From assembly GCA_022376925.1 (NCBI GenBank), contig JAIOJX010000026.1, positions 251,903,330-251,967,329 of the forward strand: 64,000 nt of DNA. Reading direction: 5' to 3'. Source of the DNA: Tragulus kanchil. Lineage: Eukaryota; Chordata; Mammalia; Artiodactyla; Tragulidae. The translations under genes were made by a program, and so were the position numbers. The notes beneath the pieces are model-generated. The model was not told where the DNA came from, did not search any database, and saw nothing but the letters and a program-made list of their open reading frames with translations. Shown in pieces: positions 24,747 through 39,013 of this stretch (position 1 is the first letter of the stretch; every line of letters begins with the position of its first letter).

Positions 24747-24975
24747 GGGCTTGCAGTGCAGGGGATGTCAGTTTGATCTCTGGCCTGGGAAGATCCCACG
24801 TGCCGTGCAGTGGCTAGACTGGGGTATCCAGTTAGGAGCCATGCGCCCAGAGCTGGTGCTCTGCAGTGAGAGAGGCCACTGCAATGGGAGGCCCACACAG
24901 GCCAGGGAATAAAGATGGATGAAAATAAATAAAAAGCCAATAAAAGAGGCCAAAATTAAAAAAACAAAAACAACA
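24747..24975 (+). mobile_element. CHR-type SINE, head-truncated, older tail type
   Basis: It lacks the first ~25 bp of the head. It then runs from ggcttgcagtgcaggggatg through tgcgcccagagctggtgctc to aaaagaggccaaaattaaaa and an A-rich tail. Confidence 0.85.
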
Positions 24976-25326
24976 ACAGAATACCATCCCTTTTCCTGTC
25001 TAACGATCCTAATAAGCTAATTCAACATACTGTTTACGGGAAAAATGCCACCCCACAAAACAGTACCTCTGCCTTAAGGGAAAATTTAAAACAAATAAAA
25101 AACATAAATTAGGGAAGACTATTAAATTGTAATAGGATTCACAGCTATGTTTCTTTGAACTTGGGGCAACCATAATCCATTTGGGTTTGCTTTCAGTCTA
25201 TCATTAGCTACTTGAGCAAGCTTTGGGGAAGGGTGAGAAAGTTTTAGTCTTATGAGTCATTGCTTGGTGAAGATCAATCTCAAAATATGGTGAAACTTTT
25301 TTTCTAGCCGTCCAGTTAGCAGGTGG

Positions 25327-27468
25327 AACTAACATATGAAACAGTAAAATAATATTCGAAAAGAAGTAGAGAGTGAAAAAGGCACAAACAATATGCCACC
25401 TGTCTACCCAGTACTCAGTTGAAGAAATAAAACATGACTGTGTTTCCTCTTAATCACATTGTTCTTCCTTTCCTAAAAGGCGATCTTGCTCCTGCTGACT
25501 TAATTTTCAACTACTTAGAATTGTGATGCACCACTTGACCACTGGTTGAATAAAATTTTAGTTAAATGGTAGTACAGAAGGGGAGACATCCCTGTTATGT
25601 GTGAGGTGGAAGAGAGACTAGGGTAGAATAGCCATTCGTCCTGCATTTTCTTGAATCAAAAATGCTTGTGCTGTAAAAAGCGTTGTGTTGGATGCTATCT
25701 GAGATACCTTTTCAAGCATAGGTCCTTTTCTCCTGGAGCCTTACAGTCTGGTCAGGGATTAAAGACTGTGTATAGTCTGGTCAGGGATTAAAGACTGTGT
25801 AGATTAACTATAGTACAGGGTCAGGGGAATAGTGTTGACTAACCGAAACTGGCTGGGTGCCGATGGAGATGCTGTGCTAGGAAAGACTTGCTTGGAGTCC
25901 TGTGCCTTAAGGTTCACCTGTCAGCAAAGTTTAGGATGGAGTTGGAGCAGGAAAGGAACTGCAGTCATGGAGAATGGTTAGAAAATTATTTCAGTAGTTA
26001 CGTGTGGGAATAAGATCTCAAATTATCAGTAGAATAGTATCAGGAAAGAAGTGATGAAAAGGAAGATTCTTGAGGAATTGCAAGGATAATGAAAGTTGTA
26101 AGAGACAAAGATGATGACTTCGGAGTTTTGAGACAACATTAAACAAACACTAGAAGAGAGGTACCTGTCCGTTTGTGTTTGGGTTCAGTTTCAGGCATGT
26201 TGAGTTTGAGGTTTGGCAACATCCAAGCAAAAGTGCCCTGTGAACAGCTGGAAAAATCAAACTGGGGCTTAAGTGCTCAGGAGATAACCTGGGCAGTCTT
26301 TTGCTTAGAAGGAGCATGATCAGACAGGGTGCATTACACTAGTAAAAGGTCACTGAAAGAAGAGACCTGTCAAAAAGCTAAACAACAATATGCCACCTGT
26401 CTAAGTATTTTCAGGTTTTTGAAGAAACTAACATATGAAACAGTAAAATAATATTCGAAAAGAAGTAGAGAGTGAAAAGGCACAAACAATATGCCACCTG
26501 TCTACCCAGTACTCAGTTGAAGAAATAAAACATGACTGTGTTTCCTCTTAATCACATTGTTCTTCCTTTCCTAAAAGGCGATCTTGCTCCTGCTGACTTA
26601 ATTTTCAACTACTTAGAATTGTGATGCACCACTTGACCACTGGTTGAATAAAATTTTAGTTAAATGGTAGTACAGAAGGGGAGACATCCCTGTTATGTGT
26701 GAGGTGGAAGAGAGACTAGGGTAGAATAGCCATTCGTCCTGCATTTTCTTGAATCAAAAATGCTTGTGCTGTAAAAAGCGTTGTGTTGGATGCTATCTGA
26801 GATACCTTTTCAAGCATAGGTCCTTTTCTCCTGGAGCCTTACAGTCTGGTCAGGGATTAAAGACTGTGTATAGTCTGGTCAGGGATTAAAGACTGTGTAG
26901 ATTAACTATAGTACAGGGTCAGGGGAATAGTGTTGACTAACCGAAACTGGCTGGGTGCCGATGGAGATGCTGTGCTAGGAAAGACTTGCTTGGAGTCCTG
27001 TGCCTTAAGGTTCACCTGTCAGCAAAGTTTAGGATGGAGTTGGAGCAGGAAAGGAACTGCAGTCATGGAGAATGGTTAGAAAATTATTTCAGTAGTTACG
27101 TGTGGGAATAAGATCTCAAATTATCAGTAGAATAGTATCAGGAAAGAAGTGATGAAAAGGAAGATTCTTGAGGAATTGCAAGGATAATGAAAGTTGTAAG
27201 AGACAAAGATGATGACTTCGGAGTTTTGAGACAACATTAAACAAACACTAGAAGAGAGGTACCTGTCCGTTTGTGTTTGGGTTCAGTTTCAGGCATGTTG
27301 AGTTTGAGGTTTGGCAACATCCAAGCAAAAGTGCCCTGTGAACAGCTGGAAAAATCAAACTGGGGCTTAAGTGCTCAGGAGATAACCTGGGCAGTCTTTT
27401 GCTTAGAAGGAGCATGATCAGACAGGGTGCATTACACTAGTAAAAAGGTCACTGAAAGAAGAGACCTG
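25327..27468. repeat. Stutter duplication 8 (25327-26369 = 26426-27468)
   Basis: The offset is 1099. The 56 bp filler 26370-26425 contains an out-of-place copy of a short piece of the unit (acaatatgccacctgtct), as expected from a scrambled read end. Confidence 0.92.
25745..25801. repeat. 29 bp tandem duplication
   Basis: A unit beginning agtctggtcagggattaaag occurs twice in a row (25745 and 25774) with no visible mismatch. It is present again in the stutter copy at 26844-26900, so it is older than, or independent of, the stutter. Confidence 0.9.
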
Positions 27469-27786
27469 AAAATCTTTGGTATTTTATTCTTGAGCTGTGA
27501 ATAAAGTGGAAGAAACACCAGCTAAATTAGGGTAGAAGAACCAACAACATCACACAGTATCCATGGGTTTCCCCTCTGAATATGTGATATGACAGTTGTC
27601 ACTTCCTTCCTTGGAGTACAGAGTCTGAGCCAAGGTCAAAAATATACAGGTAAGTCAAAAGAGGAGACAGGCCAGTTTAAAAAAAAAATCACTGTGTCTA
27701 ATATGGCGGTCTCCTGAGCCTTGTTCGAGTGAGTGGATTTAAGCTGTAGGTATGTGATAAAAAAATAGAATTGGGAAGGATAAACC

Positions 27787-30110
27787 ACATTTCTTCCCCC
27801 CCACCTTTCCCCCTGCCACATTGCTGAGCAAATAAGGGAAGATGAGGGATCATTTAGTAGGGTGAGAGTGTGTACAGTTATGGTTTTATTTATTATTTGT
27901 AAGAAAGGAAAGCATTTAGTGCAAATGAAGAGTCTGCAGGTATGGAACATGGAGTTCTAGGCATCCCCAAGACCCTCTCAGGGGTCTGTGAAGTCACAAC
28001 TCTTTTCAGAATAACACTTGCGATTGCCATGTCTTTTGCACTGACCCTTGAGATGGTGCAAGAGGAATTGTTGGTAAGACTCCTGATACCTTCGTACATG
28101 TCAGAGTAGGGGGCACCTGCCCTTCTACTGCAGGTGGTATTTTTTTTTTAACTACAACCCACTTGGTACAGAAACAGTAGTTCACTGAAAAATGTTCTGA
28201 GGAAGCCCTGAAAATAATGAGTTTTAAGTCCTGACCCTTGAATACCCATCTTTTAAATATTTTGTGAGATGAAACGGGAAGTCCACAGAAAGCATGCCTG
28301 CTGTGTGCTGAAGTAGGGCATTTGTCTCAAGGAAAATCACATGTGTGATTGTTTGAATCGCAAGCTGAAGTAGCCATTAAAAGGAACATAATTTTTACTT
28401 AAAAGTACAGCGGACAAATTGCAGTTATTCCAAATTTGGTATTTCACATTTATTTTCTCAAAAAGTAACACAATGAGCATGTTACTTCTATTAACAACAA
28501 CAACAACAACAACAACCACAACCTGACTGGGATTAGTTACCAACAGTAAAATTTGACCTTTCGAGTGAGAATTAGGTTTGGGGGAATTTGCATCTGTCAC
28601 AATGAGCTTGATGGCTTCCCAGGACTTCTCTATTGAGATCTGTGGTGATGTTAATGAGTGTAGTATTTTAGTGTTGTATAATAAAATGTGTCAACACTTG
28701 CAAGAGCTGCAAAACCAGTATTTTCCAAATGACCCAATGCATGATATTACAAAATCTTGCATGGTTAGAATCCATTTGAAGCATAAAACAGACTATTGGG
28801 TTTTATTGTAACAGAGTACAGAAAGTTCATTGATTCAGACTCAGGGTCAACACTGGAACTAACCTTTAAGAAATTGCTACTTGTCAAGTTTTAGGGAGGT
28901 ATCAAAGAAGAGTATCTGTAATTAACTGGAGAGGTTCCTCCCTTTCCCACATTTCTTCCCCCCCACCTTTCCCCCTGCCACATTGCTGAGCAAATAAGGG
29001 AAGATGAGGGATCATTTAGTAGGGTGAGAGTGTGTACAGTTATGGTTTTATTTATTATTTGTAAGAAAGGAAAGCATTTAGTGCAAATGAAGAGTCTGCA
29101 GGTATGGAACATGGAGTTCTAGGCATCCCCAAGACCCTCTCAGGGGTCTGTGAAGTCACAACTCTTTTCAGAATAACACTTGCGATTGCCATGTCTTTTG
29201 CACTGACCCTTGAGATGGTGCAAGAGGAATTGTTGGTAAGACTCCTGATACCTTCGTACATGTCAGAGTAGGGGGCACCTGCCCTTCTACTGCAGGTGGT
29301 ATTTTTTTTTTAACTACAACCCACTTGGAACAGAAACAGTAGTTCACTGAAAAATGTTCTGAGGAAGCCCTGAAAATAATGAGTTTTAAGTCCTGACCCT
29401 TGAATACCCATCTTTTAAATATTTTGTGAGATGAAACGGGAAGTCCACAGAAAGCATGCCTGCTGTGTGCTGAAGTAGGGCATTTGTCTCAAGGAAAATC
29501 ACATGTGTGATTGTTTGAATCGCAAGCTGAAGTAGCCATTAAAAGGAACATAATTTTTACTTAAAAGTACAGCGGACAAATTGCAGTTATTCCAAATTTG
29601 GTATTTCACATTTATTTTCTCAAAAAGTAACACAATGAGCATGTTACTTCTATTAACAACAACAACAACAACAACAACCACAACCTGACTGGGATTAGTT
29701 ACCAACAGTAAAATTTGACCTTTCGAGTGAGAATTAGGTTTGGGGGAATTTGCATCTGTCACAATGAGCTTGATGGCTTCCCAGGACTTCTCTATTGAGA
29801 TCTGTGGTGATGTTAATGAGTGTAGTATTTTAGTGTTGTATAATAAAATGTGTCAACACTTGCAAGAGCTGCAAAACCAGTATTTTCCAAATGACCCAAT
29901 GCATGATATTACAAAATCTTGCATGGTTAGAATCCATTTGAAGCATAAAACAGACTATTGGGTTTTATTGTAACAGAGTACAGAAAGTTCATTGATTCAG
30001 ACTCAGGGTCAACACTGGAACTAACCTTTAAGAAATTGCTACTTGTCAAGTTTTAGGGAGGTATCAAAGAAGAGTATCTGTAATTAACTGGAGAGGTTCC
30101 TCCCTTTCCC
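27787..30110. repeat. Stutter duplication 9 (27787-28948 = 28949-30110)
   Basis: The offset is a constant 1162 with no filler. At least one substitution separates the copies (T versus A near 28167/29329). The unit includes an AAC microsatellite. It chains with stutters 10 and 11, so about 330 bp occurs three times. Confidence 0.93.
28493..28516. repeat. AAC microsatellite
   Basis: About eight AAC units. They repeat at 29655-29678 through stutter 9. Confidence 0.9.
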
Positions 30111-30261
30111 AATGACATAGTTCTTTGAAGCCATAGCTCTTCACATGCTTCAACCCAAAGAACCTGTTACAACAGATGAATGCAGATGTAGACATTAGAA
30201 TCCAACTATCTTCTACTAAATCAGACATATAAAAGTATTTGTAAACATGTAAAACATTGCC

Positions 30262-30536
30262 CCTTTTTTTTTTTTGGCCTCTTTTTATTGATTTTTTTAA
30301 TCCATTTATTTTCATCCATCTTTATTCTTTGGCCCATGTAGACCTCCCATTGCAGTGGCCTCTCTCATTGCAGAGCACTGGCTTTGGGCGCTTGTGTTTC
30401 AGAGCACTGACTCGTAATTGGACACACCAGTCCAGCCGCTCTGCAGCACGTAGGATCTTACCTGGCCAGGGATCAAACCCGCGCCACTTGCATTGCAAGG
30501 CGGACTCTTTACCACTGGACCACCAGAGAAGCCCCC
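30262..30536 (-). mobile_element. CHR-type SINE, older tail type
   Basis: The head lies at the right and the tail at the left (T run then ggcctctttttattg). A perfect 11 bp target duplication (aaaacattgcc) lies at 30251-30261 and 30537-30547. Confidence 0.9.
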
Positions 30537-31424
30537 AAAACATTGCCATTCTTAACGGACTTTGAAAAATTGAAAACATGGTTGCTGTTATTAAAAATGT
30601 TATTTGTTAATGTCATTTTTATTAACTTAAAAAGAGTTAACATAGATTTTTAAATTCCTACTTTTAATTTCTAACATGACAAATATCAGTAGACATAATC
30701 CACGGAAGCCCAAGCTCTTTGGGAGTCCTTAATCTTTAAGGGTGACCTCTGACACCAAAAATTTGAAAACTAGAAGGAAAAATAAAAATAGGTGAGAAAA
30801 TTGATTCGATTTCTAATTGTGGTCTAAACTAAAGAGGATGAGGACTGGAGATAAAAAGGCTAATTTGGGACAAATTTTTAAAGAAATGGTAAGATTTGGA
30901 GAGAATTTCAAAAATATGAAAAAAATGTCTGAAAATCAACTTACAATGAGCTTGATGGCTTCCCAGGACTTATTGTCAATGAGTGTAGTATTTTAGTGTT
31001 GTATAATAAAATGTGTCAACACTTGCAAGAGCTGCAAAACCAGTATTTTCCAAATGACCCAATGCATGATATTACAAAATCTTGCATGGTTAGAATCCAT
31101 TTGAAGCATAAAACAGACTATTGGGTTTTATTGTAACAGAGTACAGAAAGTTCATTGATTCAGACTCAGGGTCAACACTGGAACTAACCTTTAAGAAATT
31201 GCTACTTGTCAAGTTTTAGGGAGGTATCAAAGAAGAGTATCTGTAATTAACTGGAGAGGTTCCTCCCTTTCCCAATGACATAGTTCTTTGAAGCCATAGC
31301 TCTTCACATGCTTCAACCCAAAGAACCTGTTACAACAGATGAATGCAGATGTAGACATTAGAATCCAACTATCTTCTACTAAATCAGACATATAAAAGTA
31401 TTTGTAAACATGTAAAACATTGCC

Positions 31425-31699
31425 CCTTTTTTTTTTTTGGCCTCTTTTTATTGATTTTTTTAATCCATTTATTTTCATCCATCTTTATTCTTTGGCCCAT
31501 GTAGACCTCCCATTGCAGTGGCCTCTCTCATTGCAGAGCACTGGCTTTGGGCGCTTGTGTTTCAGAGCACTGACTCGTAATTGGACACACCAGTCCAGCC
31601 GCTCTGCAGCACGTAGGATCTTACCTGGCCAGGGATCAAACCCGCGCCACTTGCATTGCAAGGCGGACTCTTTACCACTGGACCACCAGAGAAGCCCCC
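31425..31699 (-). mobile_element. CHR-type SINE (stutter copy)
   Basis: This is the copy of 30262-30536 at offset 1163, with the same flanks. Confidence 0.88.
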
Positions 31700-31797
31700 A
31701 AAACATTGCCATTCTTAACGGACTTTGAAAAATTGAAAACATGGTTGCTGTTATTAAAAATGTTATTTGTTAATGTCATTTTTATTAACTTAAAAAG

Positions 31798-33982
31798 AGT
31801 TAACATAGATTTTTAAATTCCTACTTTTAATTTCTAACATGACAAATATCAGTAGACATAATCCACGGAAGCCCAAGCTCTTTGGGAGTCCTTAATCTTT
31901 AAGGGTGACCTCTGACACCAAAAATTTGAAAACTAGAAGGAAAAAATAAAAATAGGTGAGAAAATTGATTCGATTTCTAATTGTGGTCTAAACTAAAGAG
32001 GATGAGGACTGGAGATAAAAAGGCTAATTTGGGACAAATTTTTAAAGAAATGGTAAGATTTGGAGAGAATTTCAGTATGAGATGCATGAAATAAAAAGCA
32101 TAAAGATAACTTATATGATAGTTATGTTTTCAAATTGCAGACTAGAAACCAGTTTTGACAGAACCAGATCAGGTGCATGGATAGATGTTCCTCTATAAAT
32201 TGTACCTTTGGAGATTCAAGGAGAGAAGGGAGCTGCCTTGGGAGAAGGAGCAACCACAAAGAGACAGGGAAAGGCTTGTGGAGTAGAAGACAAGGAAGGC
32301 AACAGGTTTAGCACAAAGCAGGTCCTGGACAAGTAGAGGCAGCAAAGGGGATTTAACATCAGTCAAGGCTGTGTCTCACTTAACAGACTTGATTCAGAAG
32401 TATTGTCTTGGAAGCTGATATTAAGTCCGTGGTTCAAGGCTACCTGTTAGTGAATGACCAGATATCATCAGCAATGCACAGAGCTCTGTTGAGTTTGAGA
32501 AGGAGCATGGAAAAAAGGGCTTCTCTTGGTGGCATGATCACTGGTCATCCTGAGGGGCCTCTGCAGTTCTAGTAGAGTCCAGCTTTAAGAAGAGGGAACG
32601 ATTAGATGGGAAATGAGAGCAGTAAGTGTGGGCCATGTTGGAACAGTGTGACAGTCAGCAGGAGGAGGGAATTTGTTTTGAAAGAATAGTGAGTTCAGAA
32701 ACAGTTAAATTAAGCCAGAAAAATTCTAAACGGAAAACTGTTTGGTTTTTTTTTAGGTAAGAAAAATATATGCACATTCGATGTAAATAGTGGGATCACA
32801 AAGAGTTGGACACGACTGAGTGACTGAATAACAACAAATATACATAGGAAGCCATGAAAACAGCAAATGAAGTAGTAGTGAGAAATGGCAAGTTAACATA
32901 GATTTTTAAATTCCTACTTTTAATTTCTAACATGACAAATATCAGTAGACATAATCCACGGAAGCCCAAGCTCTTTGGGAGTCCTTAATCTTTAAGGGTG
33001 ACCTCTGACACCAAAAATTTGAAAACTAGAAGGAAAAAATAAAAATAGGTGAGAAAATTGATTCGATTTCTAATTGTGGTCTAAACTAAAGAGGATGAGG
33101 ACTGGAGATAAAAAGGCTAATTTGGGACAAATTTTTAAAGAAATGGTAAGATTTGGAGAGAATTTCAGTATGAGATGCATGAAATAAAAAGCATAAAGAT
33201 AACTTATATGATAGTTATGTTTTCAAATTGCAGACTAGAAACCAGTTTTTGACAGAACCAGATCAGGTGCATGGATAGATGTTCCTCTATAAATTGTACC
33301 TTTGGAGATTCAAGGAGAGAAGGGAGCTGCCTTGGGAGAAGGAGCAACCACAAAGAGACAGGGAAAGGCTTGTGGAGTAGAAGACAAGGAAGGCAACAGG
33401 TTTAGCACAAAGCAGGTCCTGGACAAGTAGAGGCAGCAAAGGGGATTTAACATCAGTCAAGGCTGTGTCTCACTTAACAGACTTGATTCAGAAGTATTGT
33501 CTTGGAAGCTGATATTAAGTCCGTGGTTCAAGGCTACCTGTTAGTGAATGACCAGATATCATCAGCAATGCACAGAGCTCTGTTGAGTTTGAGAAGGAGC
33601 ATGGAAAAAAGGGCTTCTCTTGGTGGCATGATCACTGGTCATCCTGAGGGGCCTCTGCAGTTCTAGTAGAGTCCAGCTTTAAGAAGAGGGAACGATTAGA
33701 TGGGAAATGAGAGCAGTAAGTGTGGGCCATGTTGGAACAGTGTGACAGTCAGCAGGAGGAGGGAATTTGTTTTGAAAGAATAGTGAGTTCAGAAACAGTT
33801 AAATTAAGCCAGAAAAATTCTAAACGGAAAACTGTTTGGTTTTTTTTTTTTAGGTAAGAAAAATATATGCACATTCGATGTAAATAGTGGGATCACAAAG
33901 AGTTGGACACGACTGAGTGACTGAATAACAACAAATATACATAGGAAGCCATGAAAACAGCAAATGAAGTAGTAGTGAGAAA
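31798..33982. repeat. Stutter duplication 11 (31798-32885 = 32891-33982)
   Basis: The offset is 1093-1097. Differences include homopolymer length changes, for example the T run before the aggtaag at about 32752 versus 33842. Its first ~270 bp is also present near 30634, giving three copies. Confidence 0.92.
32790..32838 (+). mobile_element. Bov-tA SINE 3' tail fragment
   Basis: Only the tail (gggatcacaaagagttggac, acgactgagtgactgaat) remains. It repeats at 33887-33935 through stutter 11. Confidence 0.75.
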
Positions 33983-34515
33983 GTGGGCTGTTGATATTAA
34001 ATTTGGTAGAAACAATGATCAACTTTGATAGTGTCTTGTTTCAAAGATATTTGGCTTATTAGGTGTTTCTCATATTTGTTTTGAGTTTCACAACCGAAAA
34101 GAAGTGGATGATGGCGACTTCCACAGGTTCACCCAGTAAGGGGTCCAGAATAGCTTTCATGTAAAGTCGTTTCCTCTGAGCCTATGACGGGAAGGGTGAG
34201 GGAATGGTTAGATGGGACAGAGGTAGATTTGAAGTTAGGATGGTGGTAACTGGGAAGACAGTCACCTCGTAGATAATACCTGGATAAATGTGATCCAATA
34301 GGTGTGAATAGTTAGAAAGAGCCAGGCTGGTAGTTTGAAGAAATCTCCTTTGCTTTTCCCCACATGATTATTCCACCATTGTTTAATAGTTAGGATTCTA
34401 TGAAAACATAATTGGGAAGGCTCACTCCACACGTGCCTAATGGATTCCTAGAAAGAGTGAGGCCAATTACTGTCTCAACCTCAGATACAGCCATTATACA
34501 TGCTTTGATTGTTTA

Positions 34516-34590
34516 TTGGGTTGGCCAAAAAGTTTAAGTTTTCCAAAAGATGCTACAGAGAAACCTGAACAAACTTTTTAGCCAACCCAG
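34516..34590. mobile_element. Mariner-type MITE
   Basis: This is a 75 bp non-coding element with terminal inverted repeats ttgggttggccaaaaagttt and aaactttttagccaacccag. A TA dinucleotide sits on each side (34514-34515 and 34591-34592), as expected for Tc1/mariner integration. It can only have moved with a transposase supplied elsewhere. Confidence 0.92.
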
Positions 34591-37465
34591 TAAATGTAGG
34601 AGATGTTAATACATTGCTAAGAGATGAGTCTTTCTCTCCAACCCTTGGCCCACTTGTGCTGGGTAAGGTAACCCCTTATTGATGCGTGATTTAGTATTAA
34701 CTGCATGAATGAAAATAGACTAGCTAGAGTATTCTGCTGGATTTTGATGTGGGAATCATTTTGGAGTCATTAGCTCAAAGAAAGTGCTGACTGTTCAGAT
34801 TCCAGTATTTGGTAACTGACTATGGAAGGAGAAATGCATTTCCATTTTATAGTCAAGTGTATCAGTGTGTGTTCCCAGGTGACTCATCTCCCCCGAAATG
34901 GCACTGTCATACTTCATCCAGGGGTCTTTCTGCCAGAATGAAAAGTTCAGCAAGAGTGGGTTCTGTGCAAGAGGGAAGCAAAAATGAGGATGGCTTGACA
35001 TGGATTAAGGAATTCAGCCTGAAGGGGGTTCTGAGGGGAATGTCTATAGGATGACATTTTAGAAGAAAGAGTAATACGAAAAAGCAGTTGGAAAACTTTT
35101 GTAAGAGACTTAATGGATGCCAAAACTGCAGTACAGAGCACCTGTTCATTCATCCCAAACCAAGATAGAGTTGTGGAGCTTTGTAACAACAAAGTTCAGA
35201 TTGAACAGTTAAGAGCATAAATTAATGATGAATTTAGGTGTTCCTTGTCAATCTGGAAGATTGGGATGGCCACTGTTGCCCAGATTGTCTGAAGGGGAGT
35301 AGCTTGGATGACTAGTTGTCTTTGAATTTGTAAACACACATGCATATAATGAAAACTTTGACAGTCTGGGGTGAATCTGCTACCCCATGCCTCAGCAGGA
35401 CCTTTGTAAGACGCTGATCTGTAGAGTGAGCCATAGACTGTGGCCCTGTTTGTCAACAGAGTACATTTTGTGACAGCAGCTGCCAACTGGGAGTCATTTC
35501 TGGCTTTCTCCCCAGAGTGTTTCAGGTTGAACCAGAAGTTAAGACATTCTGGGGACAGTCACAGTTGGGAAGCAGTGTAGAGATTGTTTCGAAAAGAAAG
35601 GGGGGTGTGGAGTAGGAAAATCGCTGTGTTCTGGCCCGTCACCCACTTCTTCCCCTTTCCAGCTGCATCCTGTTCTCTCCCTCCGGTCCAGCTGCCACCT
35701 AAGATAAAGTAGCTGCCCTGCCTGAGCCTATGGGCAAGGGAGGGTGGCTCCGATCCTGTTCTGAAGTGATCCAGCCCTTCAGATCCAGCCCTTGGGTGTG
35801 CCTGGCCTATGCTGATTTGGTTGGGTTCCTGCTTTCCTTCGCCAGTGCCCATGTATCTTAACAGTCAAAATGTGGTTGGAGATCTGTGGTGGGAAGAAAC
35901 CTTCTGTAGAGTGGTTTTGAGGGTGTGGTTGGCCCGCCCTGGGGTGGCTCCCTTATGCCTGTCATTGGCTTGGGGCCACTGCTCTTTCATGTTACAAGTT
36001 TATCTCAAGTGATCCAGAAACATCAGGGCTCTTTCAACCCACAACAATCAAGCCTTTGTTAATTTTACCCTTCCAGTATTCCAGAGCAACTGAAAAACAT
36101 GCAAGCTGAGAAACAGCTCTTCTCACCCTAAACAGTGAGAACTTTTGAGAGCAGGCAAGGCCTGGGGTATTTTTCCTTCCTTGAGGATGCAGCCAGCCTA
36201 GTTACCTCTGTAGCTGCCATCCTGCGAGCATGACTTGGGAAAACTGATAATATGGGTGAGGATAATATACATGGTTGTCTCAGATCTGCATATATTGACT
36301 TCTGTAGTTTCTTACAAAAGGAAGAGTCAACATTGAACTTTGGTGGTGATATGGTAGCTCAAGGGTAGTATCTTAAGTTTTTTTCTCCTCATTTTATGTT
36401 TCTATAACCTATTACCTATTGTCTGCAGATTTCCTCATCCAGGGAAAATTGGTTCATGAATTTATGGGTCTAGGTACCCAGATGATTAATAAAAAAACAA
36501 AACATGAAGATGAATGACTATTACAGGTTGCATGTTGTTTTAAAGTTTTAACTGTGTAGGCACAGTTTGCAGTATATGTTATTTCATTCCCTGCTGCTGA
36601 CTTAAAACTGTAAGAGAGGTGTTAGAATGATGTGAAATACCATTTTGTCAACTGTAATTAAGTTCCCTTAGACTTTGGATATAAGATTAACCTATAGCTC
36701 AACGTTTAAATCAAATCCAACAATGAAATTCTCTTGAGTGCAGAAAGCAAGATGGCCAGCCTTAGACCAGAGGAAGGAATGGCTTCCAAACACACCCTGT
36801 GACCTTCAGCTGGGACGTACTTTCAGCATTACTATAGAGTGTGCTAAGAACATACCCTGTTTTTCTACATCTCCCCATGGATGGCAGGATGCATTACTGG
36901 GTCGTGTCTCTTAGGACCAGTTCACTGGGACTTAAGATTTTTGTTTCAACATGGATGACTGATCCTTGTGTTGGAATCCTGGTTTTAACTTGCACTTCCA
37001 ATGGAGTACACACAGGAAATTTCCACCAACATGGTCATGGCCCTGTCTTGCTTAATGAGAACTTGTCTTTCAGTTTTCCCCCAGCATCTAAGTACTTCTG
37101 CCAACACACCACGTGGTTTTTACTTTATTTCAGCTCCTGTGGGCATTGAACACATGGTGTTCTTCAAGAATAAGATGAAGAGTAGGCCTTTTTCTACCTT
37201 TGGTGTCTCAAGTACCCATTTTTCATGATGTAGAGATAGGAATTTCTATCAGATAATGATATTGTGTCTTCTGATTCAGGTCAACAATTTCACCCTTTGC
37301 ACTAGGATTTTCCCTTTTACTGTTTTCTCAACCTGTCAGAGTCTCTTAATTAGCATGTATTGGTGGGGGACAAGGCAGCTTTTTCAAACTCCGTGCATTT
37401 TATAAAAATACACAAAAGCACCAGACAAGCAACTGTAATGCCAACTCTTCCAGATGCAATACTGA

Positions 37466-39013
<1,548 letters not shown>

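Larger units (their letters stand above)
29761..32073. repeat. Stutter duplication 10 (29761-30910 = 30943-32073)
   Basis: The offset is 1182, then 1163 after a 19 bp loss near 30968. Filler at 30911-30942 is A-rich. The unit contains a whole CHR SINE (30262-30536), which reappears at 31425-31699. Confidence 0.92.

Noticed and set aside
28337..28600. Minus-strand frame with a run of valines
   Set aside because: The valine run is the AAC microsatellite read on the opposite strand.
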